Numbered from the stretch's first letter, positions 1 to 8,704 are shown. The stretch is 64,000 nucleotides of DNA from Nocardia arthritidis (GCF_011801145.1 NZ_CP046172.1:2294001-2358000); one strand, 5' to 3'. The notes: generated by a model not told the origin, from the letters alone. Made by a program: numbers and translations.

Positions 1-799
1 TCGGGGCGCGGTTCGGCGGCCACAGCACGGCGATATCGTTGCGGGTGCCGTAGGCGGCGGAGCCGGTCTTGTCGGCGACCTGCCAGTCCGCGGGGACGCC
101 GGCGCGGATCAGTTCGCCGCCGGTGGTGTTGCGGCGCATCATGTCGGTGAGAATGGCGCGGGCCTCGGGGGTGAGTGCGGAGTCCAGCAGGTACTTCCGG
201 AGATCGGCCGCCAGGGCGCGGGGTGTGCTGGTATCCCGGGTGTCGCCCGGTATCGCCTCGTTCAACGCGGTTTCGGTGCGGTCCATCTGGGTGACGTTGT
301 CGCCGAGGGCGCGTAGGTTCCGCTCGACGCCCTTGGGGCCGCCGAGCCGCGCGAACATGTGGTTGGCCGCGGTGTTGTCGCTGTATCGCAGCGCCGCGTC
401 GAGCACTTCGCGCAGCGTTATCCCGTCGGCGAGGTGTTGTTCACTGATCGGTGAGTTGGCCACCAGGTCGGCCGAGGTGTACTTGATCCGCAGTTCCAGA
501 TCGGCAGGTGCGGTCGTGGCGAGTATCACGCCCGCGAGCAAGGCCTTCGAGGTCGACGCGTAGGCGAACCGTTCGTCGGCGCGGTGCTCCACGGTGCGGC
601 CGGAGCCGGTGTCGATGCCGAAAACTCCCAGATGCGCGTCGAATTCGGTTTCCAGCGCGTCGAATTCGCCGGATATCGGCGTCGTCGCGGTGGAGGTCGG
701 GGCGGGCGCCGCGTTATCGGTCGCGCATGCGGCGAGCGGAAGCAGCAGGGCCGCCGTGATCGCAACGGCGGCGGATCGGGCGGTGCGAAACCTCGTCAT
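1..799 (-). CDS. bla: class A beta-lactamase, lipoprotein (3' end cut by window edge)
   Basis: Secreted serine beta-lactamase hydrolysing beta-lactams at the cell surface. The reading frame runs from ATG at 799 off the left edge (266 codons seen, stop not included). Residues 1-25 form a lipoprotein signal ending in a lipobox LPLAAC (Cys25). All class A motifs are present: S82-T-S-K85 (nucleophile and general base), S140-D-N142, E176-x-x-L-N180 (the Glu166 region) and K244-T-G246. An RBS-like GGAG lies 6 nt before the ATG. It is transcribed divergently from the LysR gene at 914, the AmpR-type arrangement, so it may be inducible. The motif set and length match the chromosomal beta-lactamases known from Nocardia; substrate range cannot be read from sequence. 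Confidence 0.95.
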   Translation of the reverse strand, partial: MTRFRTARSAAVAITAALLLPLAACATDNAAPAPTSTATTPISGEFDALETEFDAHLGVFGIDTGSGRTVEHRADERFAYASTSKALLAGVILATTAPADLELRIKYTSADLVANSPISEQHLADGITLREVLDAALRYSDNTAANHMFARLGGPKGVERNLRALGDNVTQMDRTETALNEAIPGDTRDTSTPRALAADLRKYLLDSALTPEARAILTDMMRRNTTGGELIRAGVPADWQVADKTGSAAYGTRNDIAVLWPPNRAP

Positions 800-885
800 T
801 CGGATCTCCATTCGTCGCGGTTGTTGCCGATGGGCAGCCTCGCACCCGGTGCCGTATGCCGTCCAAGACACAAATGCGGGTATCA

Positions 886-900
886 ATGCTGAATTGGCAT
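886..900. promoter_or_regulatory. LysR-type box (T-N11-A dyad) between bla and lysR
   Basis: ATGC and GCAT half sites separated by seven bases (886-900) give the T-N11-A dyad typical of LysR-family binding sites. It overlaps a -10-like TACACT at 900-905 that sits 8 nt before the LysR GTG, so binding could both repress lysR and act on the divergent bla promoter. Binding is inferred. Confidence 0.5.
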
Positions 901-913
901 ACACTGCGGTGCC

Positions 914-1807
914 GTGGATATGGTCGCCGCGTGCCGCGCCTTCGTCGCCGTCAGCAGCAACGGCAGCTTCACCGTCGGCGCCGCGGCGGCCCGGATTCCG
1001 CAGTCGGTGGCCAGCCGCCGGATCGCGGCGCTCGAACAGCACTTCGGCGCCCGGCTGCTGAACCGGACCTCGCGCAGCGCCACGTTGACGTCGTTCGGGC
1101 GGGAGATGCTGCCTTCGGCCCGGCGGCTCGTCGAACTCGCCGAGGCGATGGAGCACGAGGCGGAGCGCGCGAAGCTGCGGCCGTTCCGGATGGCGATACC
1201 CCAGATATGCGCGCCGCTGCCGCTTGCCCGCTGCGTCGCGGTGGCGCGCGAGGGCGGGCTGAACCTCGACCTGCATTCGGCCGGACCTAGGGAACGCGCG
1301 GAACTCGTTCGGACGCAAGAGGTTCGGGCCGCGCTGAGCGCGGTGACGCCGGACCGGGCCAGCTGGCGGGTGCCGCTCGGCCTCGCGGCCACCGCGGGCC
1401 CGCATCCGACCCCGCTCTATCTGGAGACATTGCGCGCGGGCCGCGCCGACCGGGACGCCAGGCGTCGCCGGGTCTGGATCCAGCCGGAGGACGATATGCC
1501 GCACCTGCGCGACCCGCTCACCCGGCTGCGTGACGCACTCGGTCTGCAACCGGCGCAGGTAATGGTGGCCGATTCGCTGATCACCGCGGTGGCCGAGGTG
1601 CTCGGCTCCGACGATCTGCTGCTCGCCTCGCGGCGGCAGGCCGATGAGCTCGGATTACATTGGCGGCCGATCGGTGAGTTGGAGCTATCCCGCGGCTACG
1701 AGATCGCGGCCGGGCAGCGCGCGGACGCCGAACGCGTCAGATCGTTGCCGGCGCGCGCGATCGGCGCCTGCCTCGGCGCACCAGAGGACGAGAGCGAGGA
1801 ACGGTGA
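914..1807 (+). CDS. LysR family transcriptional regulator
   Basis: DNA-binding regulator of about 297 residues, the usual LysR length. The N-terminus has the winged helix-turn-helix (residues about 3-62: [20 protein letters not shown], then [20 protein letters not shown]), followed by an effector-binding domain. Start GTG 914; ATG 920 is an alternative. TACACT at 900-905 suggests a leaderless transcript. It is divergent from the class A beta-lactamase and its stop overlaps the start of a second beta-lactamase-fold gene, so it probably controls one or both. The inducer is unknown; AmpR-like sensing of cell-wall fragments is an analogy only. Confidence 0.88.
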   Translation: MDMVAACRAFVAVSSNGSFTVGAAAARIPQSVASRRIAALEQHFGARLLNRTSRSATLTSFGREMLPSARRLVELAEAMEHEAERAKLRPFRMAIPQICAPLPLARCVAVAREGGLNLDLHSAGPRERAELVRTQEVRAALSAVTPDRASWRVPLGLAATAGPHPTPLYLETLRAGRADRDARRRRVWIQPEDDMPHLRDPLTRLRDALGLQPAQVMVADSLITAVAEVLGSDDLLLASRRQADELGLHWRPIGELELSRGYEIAAGQRADAERVRSLPARAIGACLGAPEDESEER

Positions 1808-2724
1808 TGGGGATGAGCACGGCGCTGCGCGAGGTACGCCGAGTGCTCGACGACGCGGGCCTGCGCGGCTCATTCCTGGTGCGCGACTTGGATTCCGGCG
1901 ACGAACTCGGGGTCGACGCCGAGGCGGAGTGGCCGATCGCATCGCTGGTCAAGGTGCCGCTCGCGGTGGTGACGCTGCTGCGGATCGCCCGCGGTGAACT
2001 CGACCCGGCGGCCAGGATCGAGGTCGAGCCGGGCCGCATCGCGACGGCGGGGCCGATGGGTCTCGGCAAATTCCGGCATCCGGCCGGCATCGCGCTCGAC
2101 GACCTGCTGTATCTGAGCACATCGATCAGCGACGGCATCGCCGCGGACGCCCTGTTCGCGCTGACCCCGCCCGCCGCCGTCACCGCGGAGCTGCGGCGGC
2201 TCGGCCACGACGGAATCGCGGTGCGGCATCTGATGGGCGAGCTCACCCGGACACCGGTCGAACGCTTCGAACCCGCGCAGGCGCATCTGGCGCATACGCT
2301 CGCCATCGAGGCGGGCACCGCCGGGCACGGTCATCCGGTGCCGCAACTCGATATCAGTTGGGCCAACGCGGGTTCGGCGCGGGCGTTCGTCGACCTGATG
2401 CGGGATCTGTGGCGGCCGAGCGCCATTCATCCGGATGCGGCGGCGCGGGTGCGGGAACTGATGGCGGACAACGTGGTCCGGCAGCGACTCGCGCCCGACT
2501 TCAGCTCCGATGCGGCCCGCTGGTCGTCGAAGACCGGAACCCTGCTCAACCTGCGCCACGAGGTGGGCGTCGTCGAGCATGCGGACGGCCAGGTGCTCGC
2601 GGTGGCCGCGCTCACCGAATCGCGGGTTCCGGCGGCCAATCAGCCCGGTGCCGAGGCGAGCATGGCCAAGGCGGCCAGGATCCTGCACGACGAATTGCGG
2701 ACCGGGCCATGGAATCGACTGTGA
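1807..2724 (+). CDS. serine hydrolase of the class A beta-lactamase fold
   Basis: About 305 residues with an S-L-V-K active-site motif (residues about 47-50), an S-I-S motif where SDN would stand, and K-T-G near residue 239, so it belongs to the beta-lactamase/transpeptidase-like superfamily (beta-lactamase2 type). It has no signal peptide and no clear E-x-x-L-N omega-loop motif, so true beta-lactamase activity is doubtful; a cytoplasmic esterase- or peptidase-like role is possible. ATG 1807 overlaps the LysR stop codon (TGATG); ATG 1813 is also possible. The overlap with the regulator and the divergent lipoprotein beta-lactamase suggest a common regulon. Confidence 0.8.
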   Translation: MGMSTALREVRRVLDDAGLRGSFLVRDLDSGDELGVDAEAEWPIASLVKVPLAVVTLLRIARGELDPAARIEVEPGRIATAGPMGLGKFRHPAGIALDDLLYLSTSISDGIAADALFALTPPAAVTAELRRLGHDGIAVRHLMGELTRTPVERFEPAQAHLAHTLAIEAGTAGHGHPVPQLDISWANAGSARAFVDLMRDLWRPSAIHPDAAARVRELMADNVVRQRLAPDFSSDAARWSSKTGTLLNLRHEVGVVEHADGQVLAVAALTESRVPAANQPGAEASMAKAARILHDELRTGPWNRL

Positions 2725-2788
2725 CGCAGGTCATATCGTGGGGGTGCGCATCCGGAGATGGGACGAATCGCCTATCTTTGAAGTTGCT

Positions 2789-2872
2789 GTGAATCTTTCT
2801 GTGACGGTTGTGCACCTGGTGGCCAGGCTGCACGTGGATCTCGGTCGGCTGGCCGCCCAGCTGTGTCGCTGA
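2789..2872 (+). CDS. cysteine-type leader peptide (uORF) upstream of the DAACS symporter
   Basis: A short frame of 27 codons (GTG 2789) or 24 codons (GTG 2801) ends at 2872, 46 nt before the symporter ATG. Its C-terminal half reads RLHVDLGRLAAQLCR. This closely resembles the small actinobacterial putative leader peptides of pattern (R)HVDLxRxxxxLC that precede cysteine, sulfate and other sulfur-assimilation genes, where stalling or termination at the terminal Cys codon is thought to regulate the downstream gene. A -10-like TATCTT lies at 2773-2778. The Cys codon TGT is the penultimate sense codon. The role as a cysteine sensor is inference from the motif and position. Confidence 0.7.
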   Translation: MNLSVTVVHLVARLHVDLGRLAAQLCR

Positions 2873-2918
2873 CGCGTACCCACACCATGTTCCACCCTGA
2901 CCGTCTCGGAGTTCTGCT

Positions 2919-4235
2919 ATGTCCACACCCCTTTCGCGCGGCCGTGCCCTCAATCCGGCGCGCTGGCCGTTCGGTGTCCAGATCCTGCTCGGCCTCGTGG
3001 TCGGCATCGCCGCCGGCTTTATCGCCCGCGCCACCGGATCCGCCTGGCTCACCAGCACATTGACGCAGGTCGGCGGCATCTTCGTGCAGCTGCTCAAGCT
3101 CGCCGTCCCGCCGCTGGTATTCACCGCGGTGCTGGTGAGCATCGCGGGCCTGCGCCACGTCACCAATGCCGCCCGGCTGGCGGGCCGCACACTGCTCTGG
3201 TTCATGGGCACCTCGCTGATCGCGGTGGTCGTCGGGATCGCGCTCGGCCTGATCACCAATCCGGGTCGCGGCGTCGACCTGACCCTCACCGGCGCCAAGG
3301 CGCCCGACAGCAAGGGCGGCTGGACCGACTTCCTCACCGGCATCATCCCCACCAACGTCATCGGCGCGTTCACCAACGGCAATGTGCTGCAATTGGTTTT
3401 CCTCGGCGCCGTGCTCGGGGTGGCCGCGCTGAAGCTCGGTGAGGCCGCCAAACCCTTTGTCGGGCTGGCTGAATCGGTGCTACAGCTGGTGCAGAAGGCG
3501 CTCTGGTGGGTGATCCGGCTCGCGCCGATCGGCACCGCGGGACTCATCGGCAAGGCCATCGCCAGCTACGGCTGGAATCTGTTGCGGCCGTTGGCCACCT
3601 TCACCGTCGCGGTCTACGTCGGCTGCCTCATCGTGCTCGTCGTGGTGTACCCGATCCTGCTGCGCGTCGTCGGCGGAGTGAACCCGATTCGCTTCTACGC
3701 GAAGGTCTGGCCCGCGGTCGAATTGGCATTCGTCTCGCGCTCGTCGATCGGCACCATGCCGCTCACCCAGCGGATGGTCACCGAAAGGCTCGGCGTCCCA
3801 GGCGAATACGCCTCGTTCGCGGTGCCGTTCGGCGCGACGACCAAGATGGACGGCTGCGCCGCCGTCTACCCGGCGCTGGCCGCCATCTTCGTCGCCCAGA
3901 TCACCGGCACCCACCTCGGCATCCGGGATTACCTGCTGATCGCCTTCGTCTCCGTGGTCGGCTCCGCGGCGACCGCCGGACTCACCGGCGCCATCGTCAT
4001 GCTGACGCTCACCCTGTCCACCCTCGGCCTGCCGCTCGCGGGCGCCGGACTGCTGCTCGCCATCGATCCGATACTCGACATGATCCGCACCGCAACCAAT
4101 GTCGCGGGTCAGATGGTGATCCCGGTGCTGGTCGCCAAGCGCGAGGGCATCCTCGAACGCGAGGTCTTCGACCGCCCGTCGGCGCCGCTCACGACGGCCG
4201 CGCCGATCGCGGAACCGATCCCCGCGGCCGCCTGA
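2919..4235 (+). CDS. DAACS family cation symporter, probable cystine transporter
   Basis: 438-residue polytopic membrane protein of the dicarboxylate/amino acid:cation symporter (SDF, PF00375) family. It has about 8 membrane segments plus hairpins, the serine-rich re-entrant loop around residues 270-277 (VSRSSIGTMPLT) and the substrate/cation region FAVPFGATTKMDG and IRTATNVAGQ. ATG 2919 has GGAG 7 nt upstream. The family carries C4-dicarboxylates, glutamate or cystine (TcyP-like). The leader peptide just upstream carries the signature of cysteine-responsive uORFs, so cystine is the likeliest substrate. A strong terminator follows, so the unit is uORF plus transporter alone. Confidence 0.85.
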   Translation: MSTPLSRGRALNPARWPFGVQILLGLVVGIAAGFIARATGSAWLTSTLTQVGGIFVQLLKLAVPPLVFTAVLVSIAGLRHVTNAARLAGRTLLWFMGTSLIAVVVGIALGLITNPGRGVDLTLTGAKAPDSKGGWTDFLTGIIPTNVIGAFTNGNVLQLVFLGAVLGVAALKLGEAAKPFVGLAESVLQLVQKALWWVIRLAPIGTAGLIGKAIASYGWNLLRPLATFTVAVYVGCLIVLVVVYPILLRVVGGVNPIRFYAKVWPAVELAFVSRSSIGTMPLTQRMVTERLGVPGEYASFAVPFGATTKMDGCAAVYPALAAIFVAQITGTHLGIRDYLLIAFVSVVGSAATAGLTGAIVMLTLTLSTLGLPLAGAGLLLAIDPILDMIRTATNVAGQMVIPVLVAKREGILEREVFDRPSAPLTTAAPIAEPIPAAA

Positions 4236-4240
4236 TCGCG

Positions 4241-4272
4241 CCGGGTCGATCGCGAACGCGCGATCGACCCGG
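4241..4272 (+). terminator. Rho-independent terminator after the DAACS gene
   Basis: Perfect 14-bp inverted repeat (4241-4254 and 4259-4272) with an AACG tetraloop, followed by TTTCGC. It lies 6 nt after the symporter stop. Confidence 0.85.
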
Positions 4273-4326
4273 TTTCGCGCTAGTCCGAACCGTGTCTCCG
4301 CAGGTGGGAGAGGCATTCGGCAAGTT

Positions 4327-4342
4327 TAGGTCAGATGACCTA
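4327..4342. promoter_or_regulatory. 16-bp operator palindrome overlapping a -10 box
   Basis: TAGGTCA-GA-TGACCTA is a perfect inverted repeat (7-bp arms, 2-nt spacer). It abuts and overlaps a -10-like TATATT (4341-4346), which is 7 nt before GTG 4354. The layout fits a TetR-type operator that blocks a leaderless promoter; the TetR encoded by the second gene of the operon (5436) is the obvious candidate ligand. Confidence 0.65.
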
Positions 4343-4353
4343 TATTGGGTTTC

Positions 4354-5439
4354 GTGAACGACGCACTCGACTTCGATCCACACGGTCCGGTACTTCTCGT
4401 CGGCGGCTACGGGACGGTCGGCGCGGAGCTGGCGCGCCTGGCCGCACCGGCCTTCCCGCTGTTGCTCACCGGGCGCAGCCTGGCTCGGGGGCGTGATCTC
4501 GCCATGGAAGTCGGTGCGCAGCTTCGGGTTTGGGATCTCGCCGCGCCGGACCCGTTCCGGGCGGGCGTGCGCGCGGTGGTCGGCGTGGTCAATGATCCGG
4601 ACGACCGCGTGCTGCGTGCCGCGATCACGGGCGGGGTGCCGTTCGTCGACGTCACGCGGTGGACCAGCCGCCTACAGCGCGCCGCGACAGTGGCCGCGCT
4701 GCTCGACCCGCGCGCCCCGGTGCTGCTCTCCTCGGCCTGGATGGGCGGTGTGACGAGTCTTGTTGCCGCACACCTGGGTTCGAGCCTGGGCGGCGCCGAT
4801 GCGGTGGAGGTGGCGATCCGCTGGGATCTGCGCGATCGGGCGGGCGCCGACTCGGTCGAATTCCTGGACCGGCTCGGCCTGGACTACGAGGTGATCGAGG
4901 ACGGCACGCGCCGGACCATCATGCCGCTGAGCGGTGTGCGCCGGGTCCGCATCGGCGACGCCGTCACGCGGGTCGCCCGCATCGACACCCCGGAACAATT
5001 CACCCTCCCGCTTACCCTCGACGCGGCAACGGTCGCCACCCGCATCGGATTCAGTTCCGGCGCATCGACTTCCGCACTGTTGGCGGTCAAGCGGCTCGGC
5101 TTCTTCCGCTGGGGCCGCAGTGACCGGTTCACCGGCGCACGCCGAGCGCTGCTGTACGCACCGGGTGACGGCGGCGTCGCCGCCCTGCGGATCGACGTCA
5201 CCCACGGCGGGCGCACCGCCACCGCCACCGTCACCGACCCCGCCGGACAGGCGCACCTCACCGCGGTCGGCGCGCTGCTGGGTCTGCGCCGGGTGCTCGG
5301 ACTCGACGGGGCGGCACCCGATTCCGGCGTGCGCTTTCCGGAACAGACACCGGTCCCCGCGGAGGTACCGGCCATGCTCGCGGCGCACGGCATCGATCTG
5401 CAAGTCGACATCGAAAGCGAAATCGGCAGTGCCGCATGA
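4354..5439 (+). CDS. saccharopine dehydrogenase-like NAD(P)-binding protein
   Basis: About 361 residues. The N-terminus has a Rossmann nucleotide-binding motif (GPVLLVGGYGTVGAELARLA, residues about 9-28) typical of the saccharopine dehydrogenase NADP-binding family; the C-terminal half is less conserved. These proteins are putative oxidoreductases, often of unknown substrate. GTG 4354 was chosen because TATATT lies 7 nt upstream, giving a leaderless start; TTG 4345 would overlap the -10. The stop overlaps the TetR start (ATGA), so the two are translationally coupled and probably autoregulated through the palindrome at 4327. A role in lysine metabolism is not implied. Confidence 0.75.
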   Translation: MNDALDFDPHGPVLLVGGYGTVGAELARLAAPAFPLLLTGRSLARGRDLAMEVGAQLRVWDLAAPDPFRAGVRAVVGVVNDPDDRVLRAAITGGVPFVDVTRWTSRLQRAATVAALLDPRAPVLLSSAWMGGVTSLVAAHLGSSLGGADAVEVAIRWDLRDRAGADSVEFLDRLGLDYEVIEDGTRRTIMPLSGVRRVRIGDAVTRVARIDTPEQFTLPLTLDAATVATRIGFSSGASTSALLAVKRLGFFRWGRSDRFTGARRALLYAPGDGGVAALRIDVTHGGRTATATVTDPAGQAHLTAVGALLGLRRVLGLDGAAPDSGVRFPEQTPVPAEVPAMLAAHGIDLQVDIESEIGSAA

Positions 5440-6026
5440 CCGAACATGCCGCCAGCACCGACAAGGGCGCGCAACGGCGGGTCCTGCTGCTCGATGTGGC
5501 CGAGCGGATCCTGACCGAATCCGGTTACGGTCAACTGACGATGCGCGCGGTCGCGGCCGCCGCGCAGGTGCGGCTGGGGCATCTCCAGTACTACTTTCCC
5601 AACCGCGCCGACCTCATCGTCGCCGTATTGAACCGTGCGCTGACTCGCTCGCTCGAGCGGCTCGCCCCACTGCTCGGCTCGCCAGCGCCCGCCGCCGACA
5701 TGGTGCGAAAGGTGTTGGCGGAGCAGGACGATCGGGAACTGGTCCGGATATACACCGAGATCTGGGCGCTCGCGGGCCGCGACGAATCCATCGCCGCGGC
5801 CGTGCGCGAGTTCTACCGCGCCTACCAGGGGCAGGTCGCCGACGTCATCCGAACGCGGAATCCCGAAGCCTCCGAAAAGATCTGCCGCACCAACGCGCGC
5901 ATCTTCACCATGCTCGTCGAGGGTGCGGCGCTGTTCCGGTCGGGTATCGCCGACCATGCCGATCCGGTCACCGATACCGCGCTGACCGAAATCGCGGCGG
6001 CTCTCCTCGATCCGATGGTTCGTTGA
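5436..6026 (+). CDS. TetR family transcriptional regulator
   Basis: 196 residues. The N-terminal helix-turn-helix spans about residues 15-60 (ILTESGYGQLTMRAVAAAAQ followed by LGHLQYYFPNRADLI), with a variable ligand-binding C-terminus containing a TetR_C-like helix set. The ATG overlaps the preceding dehydrogenase stop by 4 nt. It most likely represses its own operon through the palindrome at 4327-4342. The ligand is unknown. Confidence 0.88.
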   Translation: MTEHAASTDKGAQRRVLLLDVAERILTESGYGQLTMRAVAAAAQVRLGHLQYYFPNRADLIVAVLNRALTRSLERLAPLLGSPAPAADMVRKVLAEQDDRELVRIYTEIWALAGRDESIAAAVREFYRAYQGQVADVIRTRNPEASEKICRTNARIFTMLVEGAALFRSGIADHADPVTDTALTEIAAALLDPMVR

Positions 6027-6521
6027 TGATGAGGCCGAATGTGCCGCTGCGGCCGGGTATCTCCCGGAGTTGCGGTGAACCGCCGCGTCCTATCTGATCG
6101 AAAGCACGAACTCACATATGCGAAATCGCCGCGCCGCCGTCGGTGGCCGAGGCGATATCGATCTGCCGCGTGACGCTCGACAGGCGACTTGCGGTTGGCG
6201 TACGAAGGGCGGAACCTCAATGGCCACAACAATTCCCGTCGGAGTCGTAGTCGCCGCCTGCTCGCCCTGCACGAGGCGGGTGCCGACGAAATCGCGGCCG
6301 CACAAATCCCGGTGGGCGATCCACAGCGCGACGAAGCCGCGTTCCTGAAGCTCATCGCCGAGATCTCCACGTAACCCGTTGCGCCGCAGTGACTTTGATC
6401 CGCCATGGTCGGACTCATGCAGGAGGATCCACGCGGCCCCTTTCAAGGTCCGAACGACGTGGCCATCACCTGACCGATGACGTCTTCAGGTGATGCGGGC
6501 GCCGCGGGCTCGGGCCGGGTT
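6027..6521. other. 495-bp stretch without a convincing gene; possible gene debris
   Basis: Only short frames occur. One plus-strand frame (about 6189-6374) ends in a protein-like segment with residues AAQIPVGDPQRDEAAFLKLI, preceded by Arg/Ser-rich low-complexity sequence that does not look native. This suggests the 3' end of a degraded gene of unknown family. No terminator or RNA was recognised. Confidence 0.3.
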
Positions 6522-7130
6522 TCAGGCCGCCGTGGCCTCCCATACGAACCCGTCTGGGTCGGTGAACGGTCCGGCGTCGCTGTCGATGACGATCCCGTGT
6601 GAATCGCCGCCCTCCGGGGCGACGCCCGCATCCTTCGCGGCGGTGTGGCGCGGGTACATGGCCAGCTTGACGTTCGATCCAGGGGTCGCGAACTCGACGT
6701 ACTTGCCTCCGAAGCTTTTCGCGACGGTTAGGCCGCGGTCGACGTAGAACCGCTTGCTGGCCTTCACATCGTCGACGCCGAGCAGCAGCACGACATCGTC
6801 GATCTCCCGGGTGACCGGGCCGGTGTCCTTCTTCTGTGAGGTGCTGATCTTCCAGATCGTCCCGTCCGGGCCCTGGATGACGCCGCCGTAACCCCAGAAG
6901 CTCTTCTTCGCCGGCTTCAGCGCGGTGAAACCGGCGTCGAGCGCGGTGCCGATCAGGCTGTCCACGGTGCCCGGCTGGGATACGACCAGCGAGAGCATGA
7001 ATCCGCGGAAGCCGGACGTCGGCGCCGACGCGGCACGGAACTTCAGTCGCTCGCCCAATCCGAAGGCGGCGGCGTAGCTGGCCTCGATGGCCGCTCGATC
7101 GGAAACTTCGAGGTAGATGTCGATGTTCAT
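6522..7130 (-). CDS. VOC-superfamily (glyoxalase/bleomycin-resistance-like) protein
   Basis: About 202 residues forming two VOC-like halves: residues 1-90 with a beta-alpha-beta start (MNIDIYLEVSDRAAIEASYA) and a second unit starting near residue 100 (EIDDVVLLLGVDDVKASKRF) with a GPFTDPDGFVWE end typical of the fold. Such proteins bind small molecules or metals; no catalytic function can be assigned. ATG 7130 was chosen over the longer frame because a -10-like TAGCGT lies 7 nt upstream on the minus strand (leaderless). It lies head-to-tail with another VOC gene at 7222-7614. Confidence 0.75.
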   Translation of the reverse strand: MNIDIYLEVSDRAAIEASYAAAFGLGERLKFRAASAPTSGFRGFMLSLVVSQPGTVDSLIGTALDAGFTALKPAKKSFWGYGGVIQGPDGTIWKISTSQKKDTGPVTREIDDVVLLLGVDDVKASKRFYVDRGLTVAKSFGGKYVEFATPGSNVKLAMYPRHTAAKDAGVAPEGGDSHGIVIDSDAGPFTDPDGFVWEATAA

Positions 7131-7221
7131 ACGGGTAACGCTAGGTTCGGCGGGACGTGGCCACATCCGTGCCGAATACGGAACGCGCCACGGAACCGGA
7201 CACCCAGCGCGCCCCGGAGGA

Positions 7222-7614
7222 TCAGGGCTCGGCAGGGGTGACGAGCTGGATCAGATTTCCGCAGGTGTCGTCGAAGATCGCCGTTGTCACCGGTCCGGCC
7301 GCCATGGGTTCCTGCGTGAACCGCACCCCGAGCGCGTCCAGCCGCTTGTACTCCGCTCGCACATCGGTGACCTGGAACGAGGCGGCCGGAATACCGTCGG
7401 CGACGAGTGCGGCCTTGTACGGCTTCACCGCGGGGTGCCCGTCCGGTTCGAGCAGCAGTTCGGTGCCGTCGGGATCCTCCGGCGAGACCACCGTCAGCCA
7501 CCGGGCCGCGCCGAGCGGGACGTCGTGCCGCTTCGTGAAGCCGAGTTTCTCGGTGTAGAAGTCGAGTGCCTTCTGCTGGTCGTCGACGAACACGCTGGTG
7601 ATGTAGATCCGCAC
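7222..7614 (-). CDS. VOC family protein (glyoxalase-like)
   Basis: 130-residue single VOC domain: RIYITSVFVDDQQKALDFYT at the N-terminus, then WLTVVSPEDPDGTELLLEP and a C-terminal FDDTCGNLIQLV. The pattern is that of the common actinobacterial VOC proteins related to lactoylglutathione lyase and extradiol dioxygenases; substrate unknown. The start is GTG 7614, preceded by AGGAAGG at about 10 nt; longer upstream frames run into the divergent gene at 7709. The next gene on this strand (6522) is also VOC, so the pair may be an old duplication. Confidence 0.85.
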   Translation of the reverse strand: MRIYITSVFVDDQQKALDFYTEKLGFTKRHDVPLGAARWLTVVSPEDPDGTELLLEPDGHPAVKPYKAALVADGIPAASFQVTDVRAEYKRLDALGVRFTQEPMAAGPVTTAIFDDTCGNLIQLVTPAEP

Positions 7615-7708
7615 GGTGCCTGTCCCTTCCTGGTGTTGGACTCTCCCGCCACTGGAGCCCCCACCATGATGGCAGTGCGAGTTCGATCGTTGCGCAGAAA
7701 GGCATCGC

Positions 7709-8704
7709 ATGACCACGGTGACCGGCATCGACGCCCCCGGTACGCAGCACTGTGAGACGACGGCGCTGGCGGTGCTGTTGCGGCACCAGGGAATCGAGCT
7801 GTCCGAACCCATGCTCTTCGGCCTCGGTTCCGGCCTTTCCTTCGTCTACTGGGACAGCAAGGCCATGGGTTTTCCCTTTCTCGGGGGCCGGGTCAAACCC
7901 TTCGAGCTCACCCGAAATCTGGCCGCCGGGCTCGGGTTGGAGTTGCGGGTCCAGGAGACCACCTCTGCCCGCAAGGCTTGGGAGAACGTTGTCGCCGGGA
8001 TCGACGACGGTCGCCCTGTCGGCCTGCAGCTCGACAGCCACTACCTCGACTACTTCACCTCTGACGTGCATTTCGGCGGCCATTTCGTCGCCATGTACGG
8101 CTACGACGACCACGACGCCTACCTGGTGGATACCGATCAGCAGGGCGGAACGGTGTCCACCAGCCTGACCGGCCTCGCTATGGCCAGGGCCGCGCGCGGT
8201 CCGATGACCGCCAGGCACCGATCCTTCACCTTGACCGCCCCGAAGTCCCTACCCGCGCTACGAGAGATCGTCGTCCCGGCCATCACCGCCTGCGCCGACG
8301 CCTTTCTCGAGCCGCCCATCGCCAACCTCGGCCACCGGGGCATCGAGAAGGCGGGCAGGTTGGTGCGCACCTGGCTCGAGCGGTCCGACGACCCGCGGCG
8401 GGACCTACCGCAGGCCGCCCTGCTGATGGAGCGGGGCGGCACCGGCGGCGCCCTGTTCCGCAACTTCTACCGCGACTTCCTCGCCGAGTGCACCCGGCTG
8501 CTCGATAACCGCCACCTGCGCGCCGGTCACGAGCGGTACACCGAGTCGGCCACACTGTGGACCGAAGTAGCGGCACTGATCACCCGGGCCGGAGAATCCG
8601 GCGATGCGCGATACTTCGCGGAGGCGGGCGACCTTCTCGGCGATCTTTCACGTATCGAACGCGAGGCCATGCGCTGTCTGGCCGAGGTGAGCGTAACCCC
8701 TTAG
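7709..8704 (+). CDS. BtrH N-terminal domain protein with DUF4872-type C-terminus
   Basis: 331 residues. The N-terminal half resembles BtrH/papain-like acyltransferases: it begins near an early Cys (QHCETTALAVLLRH, Cys15) and has a later His/Asp region (GGHFVAMYGYDDHDAYLVDT, residues about 117-136), a plausible Cys-His-Asp triad. The C-terminal half is helical (DUF4872-like). BtrH itself transfers an acyl side chain in butirosin biosynthesis; most homologues are uncharacterised, and no biosynthetic cluster surrounds this one. ATG 7709. It is divergent from the VOC gene at 7614. Function is inferred from the fold only. Confidence 0.75.
   Translation: MTTVTGIDAPGTQHCETTALAVLLRHQGIELSEPMLFGLGSGLSFVYWDSKAMGFPFLGGRVKPFELTRNLAAGLGLELRVQETTSARKAWENVVAGIDDGRPVGLQLDSHYLDYFTSDVHFGGHFVAMYGYDDHDAYLVDTDQQGGTVSTSLTGLAMARAARGPMTARHRSFTLTAPKSLPALREIVVPAITACADAFLEPPIANLGHRGIEKAGRLVRTWLERSDDPRRDLPQAALLMERGGTGGALFRNFYRDFLAECTRLLDNRHLRAGHERYTESATLWTEVAALITRAGESGDARYFAEAGDLLGDLSRIEREAMRCLAEVSVTP

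Noticed and set aside
4884..5957. 357-codon minus-strand frame
   Set aside because: Antisense to the saccharopine-dehydrogenase-like and TetR genes, both recognisable.
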